In this document: positions 59,547 through 64,000 of the stretch, piece by piece
Layout of the letters: each line of letters opens with the position of its first letter
How positions within the stretch are numbered: the first letter of the stretch is position 1
Assembly (NCBI RefSeq): GCF_023159225.1
Contig: NC_063162.1
Location: 93,266,880 to 93,330,879 of the forward strand
Origin: Perognathus longimembris pacificus
Taxonomy: Eukaryota; Chordata; Mammalia; Rodentia; Heteromyidae
Length of the DNA: 64,000 nt
Reading direction: 5' to 3'
Made by a program: the position numbers and the translations under genes
Notes under the pieces: generated by a model
Told to the model about the DNA's origin: nothing
What the model saw: only the letters and a program-made list of their open reading frames with translations
Databases searched by the model: none

Positions 59547-60267
59547 TTGTTGTTGTTGTTGCTGCTGCTGCTGCTCTAACTGCAGACGTTCCTGTAGCAT
59601 ACAACTTGAGTTCAGACCCACAGGCTGCTGCTCTTGGTAATCTGCCCTCAGGAAGGTAGACTTATTTAAGGAATCTTGGACATAGGTTAGAATTTCATCT
59701 GTTAGGTCAATGTCTCTAAAGTCAACCTCACCAGAAAACTCACTTCTGAAAAATTCTTCATTCTGCATCTGTTTGATATCTTCAAAATCAATGCCTAAAT
59801 TTTTCATAATGTTGTACAATTCACTATTTTTATTATCTGGAAAGATCTCTGTGTGACCTCCAGAGAGTGTTGGGTTAACTTCCTGAGACTGTCCAATGTG
59901 CTCATGTTTCAGAAGGGTATCATTTCCCATTGGTGCAATACTGCTTTGCCAATTACTGCATTCACCCCCAGACTCCTTAAACACATTTTCTAAAGGTGTT
60001 GTGCTTGAAGCAGGATAGAGATAAACAGATTCATCCTGTTGCATCATGGAACCCAGGAGGGAAGTGGGAAGGACAGAATCCATATTTAGAGTTGATTTGG
60101 TAGCACAGTCTCTTCCATTAGTGTTGCTGCTCTTAGTCCTTATTGGTAAGGGATCCATTACAGTAGGAAATGGGCTTGTTAACTCATAGAGCATAGCTTC
60201 CCCGGTAGTAAACATAAAAGGCAAGGTCAAATTGCGCTTTTGTAAATGATCTCTTCCTTCTTCATCT
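58929..60267 (-). CDS. AHR: AHR exon 10 (transactivation domain, partial gene)
   Basis: The aryl hydrocarbon receptor is a ligand-activated bHLH-PAS transcription factor. It moves to the nucleus on ligand binding, pairs with ARNT and drives xenobiotic-response genes such as CYP1A1. This exon encodes most of its C-terminal transactivation domain. On the minus strand a pyrimidine-poor acceptor (TTTTAG) precedes 60267. One base completes a split codon, then 446 codons stay open to a GTAAGG donor just past 58929, so the exon ends in phase 0. The text matches the known protein: DEEG near the start, [17 protein letters not shown], an acidic block with NLGIDFEDI and [20 protein letters not shown] (exon residues about 155-200), then a glutamine run (about 232-263) and a Q/S/P-rich tail with DFVTCLQ and ITPQTCYAG. 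The open frame runs past the donor for only a few codons of intron. Bases 60268-60269 are the acceptor AG. Exons 1-9 are outside the window. The exon is longer than in human chiefly because of the polyglutamine. Confidence 0.97.
59478..59573 (-). repeat. AHR: AHR polyglutamine-coding repeat, 32 codons
   Basis: These 96 bases encode 32 consecutive glutamines in the Q-rich part of the AHR transactivation domain. Read on the plus strand in triplets the order is CTG x6, TTG x2, CTG x1, TTG x5, then exactly the same 14 triplets again, then CTG x4. The tract is therefore two perfect 42-bp units plus a partial third, with CAG and CAA codons mixed on the coding strand. It is flanked by Leu-Gln-Leu-Glu on the N-terminal side and Leu-His-Gln-His-Pro-His on the C-terminal side. 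Human AHR has only a short glutamine run here. Syrian hamster AHR is known for an enlarged Q-rich region, so expansion has precedent. Confidence 0.97.
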
Positions 60268-61394
60268 CTAAAATTAATGACAATAATGTCTGCATATGTT
60301 ACGAAGTTTTAACATAAACATTTTTAACAAGCTATAGATTTTTTTAAGTACGTCAAATATATAAAAACTAAATTTGGCAGCACTGAATATGGACTTTATT
60401 TTGACATCACTTATTCTCATAGATTTAAATGACTTAGAATTTTCTTCCAAAATTTACTATAGTATTAAGTCTTTGCTTAGGCTATGATCCAAACCTCACT
60501 ACCTACAGAAAAAAATAATGTATATGTACTCTAAATGTGAAAACAAGAAGAATTTAAGAGGCTGCGTAGAAGCGGCATGTATAAATAAAACAAAACACAG
60601 AACTCCAGAAATAGAAATTATGGAATTCAAAATGTTTTATAGTTTTGCAAAGTAATTCACAGATCCAGTTAACATATGTAGAAAACATCTGCAATATGAG
60701 TTAATATATTATATTTATGTATAAACTTTTCTATATGTTACTAGCAAAGAGCTCCAATAAGCAAACAACAGGCAAACAATTCAACAGAAGAGGCAGCAAA
60801 CAGTATGAATTAGCAATTCATAAAAGAAAAATGTCCTAGAAGATGTAAAGAAATGCCCTATCTCATTAGTAGTAAGAAAACAAATCATTAACACTGATGG
60901 AATCAGTAACTGATGGAACAAGCACACAAAGTATGCACAAATACATAAATATATGAACAATACAATGAACAAATTAGACCACTGATGCTGATATATGAAG
61001 AACATGTAATTTCTAACCCAGAGGACATGTATTATTTGTAAGTACACATGGGATATTTTACCAAAATTTGATTATATATCAGATCATAAAATAAGACATA
61101 AACCAATTTTAAAGGAATAAAATCATTTCAAAGGAGAGCCTCTCAGAAAATGACAATGGAATTATTATGGTAAAGGTTAATCCCTAAACAACAAGGGAAA
61201 TTTAGCAAAAGGCATAGCACTCTATTTCTAAGTAATTACAAATTAGAAAACGCATTTTCAATCAACAATAAGAGATTTATTAAGTATGAGGATTTGTACT
61301 AAAATTGTGGAAAGTAAAAGTGATATAAGAGTAAATATACATTAAAAGTAAAAAGTCTGTAAAACAGAAAATTATCTCCAATAAAAGAAGATAT

Positions 61395-61605
61395 GAGGGG
61401 CTGGGAATATGGCCTAGTGGCAAGAGTGCTTGTCTCGTATACATGAAGCCCTAGGTTTGATTCCTCAGCACCACATATATAGAAAATGGCCAGAAGTGGC
61501 GCTGTGGCTCAAGTGGTAGAGTGCTAGCCTTAAGCTAAAAGAAGCCAGGGACAGTGCTCAGGCCCTGGGTCCAAGCCCCTGGATGGGCAAAAAAAAAAAA
61601 AAAAA
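61395..61605 (+). mobile_element. IDL-Geo-type dimeric SINE
   Basis: The left monomer GGGGCTGGGAATATGGCC is ID/tRNA-Ala-like with a B box in GGTTTGATTCC. The right monomer is AGAAGTGGCGCTGTGGCTCA to GGTCCAAGCCCC, ending in a long A tail. The 12-bp duplications AAAAGAAGATAT are at 61383-61394 and 61606-61617. The element is in AHR intron 9, opposite to the gene. Confidence 0.92.
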
Positions 61606-61957
61606 AAAAGAAGATATAAGCAGACAGAAATAAAATAGAACATGAAGGTACAGTAGAAATTTTTTTAAGCTGAAGACTACAGGAAACTAATAACGTTGCT
61701 AATCTTTTAGCAATACATAGAAGAAACAAATCTGTTTTGGTATATACAATGTACCCATTCACGTATGTACATACTCATATATGCACATTCATATGTTTAT
61801 CATGTTCCTGAGTCAGAAGACTTAGTATTTAAAGATGCTAATTTTCCCTCAAATTATCTACATTTTCAATGTCATTTATTAACTTTAATTTTTGTTGGAA
61901 AGTGACTAAAAGAGCCAAAGAAATCTTGAATGATAATATCAACAATACCTAAACAAA

Positions 61958-62039
61958 TTGTTGGCTCATGCCTGTAACCCTAGCTACTCAGGTGGATAAG
62001 ATCTGAGGACTTCAGTCTGAAGCCAAACTGGGTAGGAAA
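61958..62039 (+). mobile_element. B1-like/Geo SINE, left part (split by an LTR)
   Basis: GGCTCATGCCTGTAACCCTA to CTGGGTAGGAAA is the 7SL-like left half. It stops abruptly at the TG of an LTR, and its right half resumes at about 63409. Confidence 0.8.
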
Positions 62040-63240
62040 TGTTGGGGATTCATGCTGCCCTTCAATCAGCCCTTGGGCAGTGTGGGAGGGAGCCCCTCCC
62101 ACCTTCCCGCCTCAACCGGAAGAGAAGCCAGCGGTCCCTGCCTCCCGGCTTGGCCACGTGTCTAATGGTGGAGGCCCGGCCCTTGGGGGACTGTAGTCCC
62201 CGCCCATAGAGGAAGTTCGAGAGGTCACCATGACAGACATGGTCTTTAGCCTCTGATTGGCCCTTTGGCCAGTCCCCCTCCTTTCCCGCTATTACAGCTA
62301 TATAAACTCCCTCCCTTTGTCTACTGAGGGGCATCTGGGTTGGTTCCAGATTCTCGCTATGACAAATTGTGCTGCGATGAACATTGTTGTGCTGGTGGCA
62401 TTACTGTGATTTTGTTTGTGGTCTTTTGGATACCCAAAAGTGGGGCTGCTGGGTCATAGGGGAGATCTATGGATCAGGAAAACGTGGTACATATACACAA
62501 TGGAATTTTATGCCTCTATCAGAAAGAATGACATTGTCCCATTTGTAAGGAAATGGAAGGACTTGGAAAAAATTATAGTAAGTGAAGTGCGCCAGACCCA
62601 AAGAAACATGGACTCTTATGGTCTCCCTTATTGGGAATAATTAGTACAGGTTTAGGCAAGTCATAGCAGAGCATCACAAGGCCCAATAGCTATACCCTTA
62701 TGAACACACAAGATGATGCTAAGTGAAATGAACTCCATGTTATGGAAACAATTGTTATATCACAGTTGTAACTACTTTCAACGTCCCATGTGTATATGTA
62801 GCTTCTATTATTGATGATGTTCTTGTATCACCTTCCTGTGGTTGTACCTACACTATCTCTGTAATCTTATCTGAGTATATTGGAAACCGTGTATACTGGT
62901 ATTGGATGCAGAAAATTGAAAGGGAATACCAAATTTGAGAGACACAGGGTAAAAAAAGACAAGCGACTACAAAAGCAATACTTGCAGAACTGTTTGGTGT
63001 AAGTGAACTGAACACCTGGGGGGGGAGGGAAAGGGGGAGGAGGGAGGGGGGTATGAGGGACATGGTAACAAACAGTACAAGAAATGTATCCATTGCCTAA
63101 TGTATGAAACTGTAACCTCTCTGTACATCAGTTTGATAATAAAAATTTGAAAAAAAAAATAAACTCCCTCCCAATTAAATCCTGTGAGACCCATTCAACC
63201 ATCAGGCTGTCTCCCCGGAATTTTCTTCCTGCGTCTGACA
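62040..63240 (+). mobile_element. ERV LTR interrupted by an L1
   Basis: TGTTGGGGATT at 62040 to GCGTCTGACA at 63240, with the L1 at 62316-63158 removed, gives an LTR of about 344 bp. It has a TATA box in CTATATAAACTCC (about 62298-62310) and a TG...CA border. It lies inside a SINE. About 170 further bases (63241-63408), GC-rich at first, may be residual ERV interior, but I see no clear primer-binding site. The family is not known to me. Confidence 0.65.
62316..63158 (+). mobile_element. 5'-truncated L1 with 5' inversion (twin priming)
   Basis: An 843-bp L1 insertion flanked by a perfect 14-bp duplication (ATAAACTCCCTCCC at 62302-62315 and 63159-63172). The first about 145 bases are antisense ORF2: their reverse complement reads on to the CCTCAGTAGACAAA segment. 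From about 62470 the sequence is sense ORF2, starting ATGGATCAGGAAAACGTGG and ending at a TAA at 62638-62640. The 3' UTR follows, with a G-rich purine tract at 63017-63056, ending in an A tail. It landed just downstream of the TATA box of the host LTR and separates that box from the rest of the LTR. Confidence 0.9.
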
Positions 63241-63408
63241 CGTGAGCGGGGCTGACGGGGAAGGGGATTTCGGCATTTCTCCTCAACTCAGCAAAGTCCA
63301 CAAAGATATGCCTTATTCCTTCTGCCGGTGGGAGGGGTGGGGCTGAGTGTCTTTCATAGTTTAGAATTTAGGCATCTCCCCTGGAGAAGTGGGGAGAGGG
63401 TGTCCAGA

Positions 63409-63500
63409 GCCAATTAACCACAAAAGTGAAGCTGTAGTGGTAGAGGGATGGACTTAAGTGAAAAACCAAGGACCTGAATTTAAGCCCCACAATTGGCCTT
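63409..63500 (+). mobile_element. B1-like/Geo SINE, right part (split by an LTR)
   Basis: CCAATTAACCACAAAAGTGA leads into the right monomer GAAGCTGTAGTGGTAGAG and ends TTTAAGCCCCACAATTGGCC. It continues the element that starts at 61958. Confidence 0.75.
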
Positions 63501-63504
63501 TAAA

Positions 63505-63556
63505 AGGAAAAGGAAAAGGAAAGAGAAAAAGAAAAAGAAAGAGAAAAAGAAACAGG
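63505..63556 (+). repeat. Purine-rich simple repeat (AAAGG/AAAAAG)
   Basis: A run of AAAGG and AAAAAG units between two SINEs, probably grown from a SINE A-tail. Confidence 0.85.
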
Positions 63557-63632
63557 GCTAGTAATGTGGCTTAGTGGGTAGAGTGCTTGCCTAGCACTCT
63601 GAGGTCCTTGGGTTTGATCCTTGGTATTACAT
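63554..63632 (+). mobile_element. ID-like monomeric SINE
   Basis: GGGCTAGTAATGTGGCTTAG, then GTAGAGTGCTTGCCTAGCA and GGGTTTGATCCTTGG, followed by A-rich sequence. This is the standard ID/tRNA-Ala layout with A and B boxes. Confidence 0.8.
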
Positions 63633-64000
63633 AAACAAAGGCAAATAAATAGAACAATTGTTTAGAAAAGGAAAAAAGATAAACAAAATGAAGACATTTG
63701 TCAAATGTTACAAAAAGTAGTAACAATGATAGAGTATTTAAGGCAATGTATTATCACAAAATACATAACCAAGTCCAGAGTCTAAAACACCACAGATAAA
63801 ATCTTCTAATCAACATATAGTGCAGTGACATAGCCTTTCAATAAATCACATTTTCGATAAATGTTACTGGTCAATTGATATACCTAAATGAAAAACCTCT
63901 GTAGTGATCCTTCCTCAAAACCCATACCAAAAACAATTCTCCAGAGTAGGAGAAATATTTAAGAAGCAAAATTTGAGACCATTCTTTCATTGAAAATATT

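Larger units (their letters stand above)
60268..64000 (-). other. AHR: AHR intron 9 (partial, runs off the window)
   Basis: Upstream of the exon 10 acceptor on the minus strand. I saw no match to exon 9 (the end of the PAS-B/PAC region) up to base 64000, so exon 9 lies beyond the window. The intron contains an IDL-Geo SINE (61395-61605), the nested SINE/LTR/L1 block (61958-63500), an AAAG-rich simple repeat and an ID-like SINE near 63554-63632. Bases 60270-61380 are AT-rich with nothing recognised. Confidence 0.8.

Noticed and set aside
59126..59604. Minus-strand frames at 59126-59392 and 59392-59604 (Ala/Thr-rich)
   Set aside because: Out-of-frame shadows of AHR exon 10 and its CAG/CAA run.
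62062..62334. 90-codon minus-strand frame in GC-rich sequence of AHR intron 9
   Set aside because: Falls inside the LTR and crosses into the L1 insertion; GC richness explains the open frame.

Overview
This is mammalian nuclear DNA, almost certainly from a rodent. Two things point to the superfamily Geomyoidea (kangaroo rats, pocket mice, pocket gophers). First, it is dense in a dimeric SINE with a tRNA-Ala/ID-like left half and a second right half, which matches the IDL-Geo family described from that group. Second, the L1 tails are of a rodent type that I do not recognise from mouse or rat. The species cannot be fixed from the sequence.

The only host gene is AHR (aryl hydrocarbon receptor), on the minus strand at the right end. 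Exon 10 (58929-60267) encodes most of the C-terminal transactivation domain, including a 32-residue glutamine run. Exon 11 (55496-55639 plus 3' UTR) encodes the last 47 residues. Intron 10 lies between them. Part of intron 9 runs to the right edge of the window; exons 1-9 lie beyond it.

Everything left of about 52.8 kb reads as intergenic DNA downstream of AHR, with no other supportable host gene. It is packed with mobile elements: (i) 0.7-4.9 kb, a cluster of L1 3' ends and ORF2 scraps; (ii) 17.11-19.49 kb, a short defective ERV with a 5-bp target duplication whose two LTRs face each other; (iii) 22.4-24.6 kb, an old L1 fragment split by a SINE; (iv) 32.07-39.29 kb, a full-length L1 with perfect 17-bp target duplications, an open ORF1 and a dead ORF2; (v) 61.96-63.50 kb, in AHR intron 9, a three-level nest of SINE, LTR and L1. 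In the last, the L1 has a 5' inversion of the twin-priming type.

SINEs fall into two main designs that share one right monomer: IDL-Geo type and a B1/7SL-like type. Several IDL-Geo copies keep perfect target duplications, so the family was active recently. I see no CRISPR arrays, operons or canonical RNA genes. Coordinates of old repeats are approximate because no alignment could be run.
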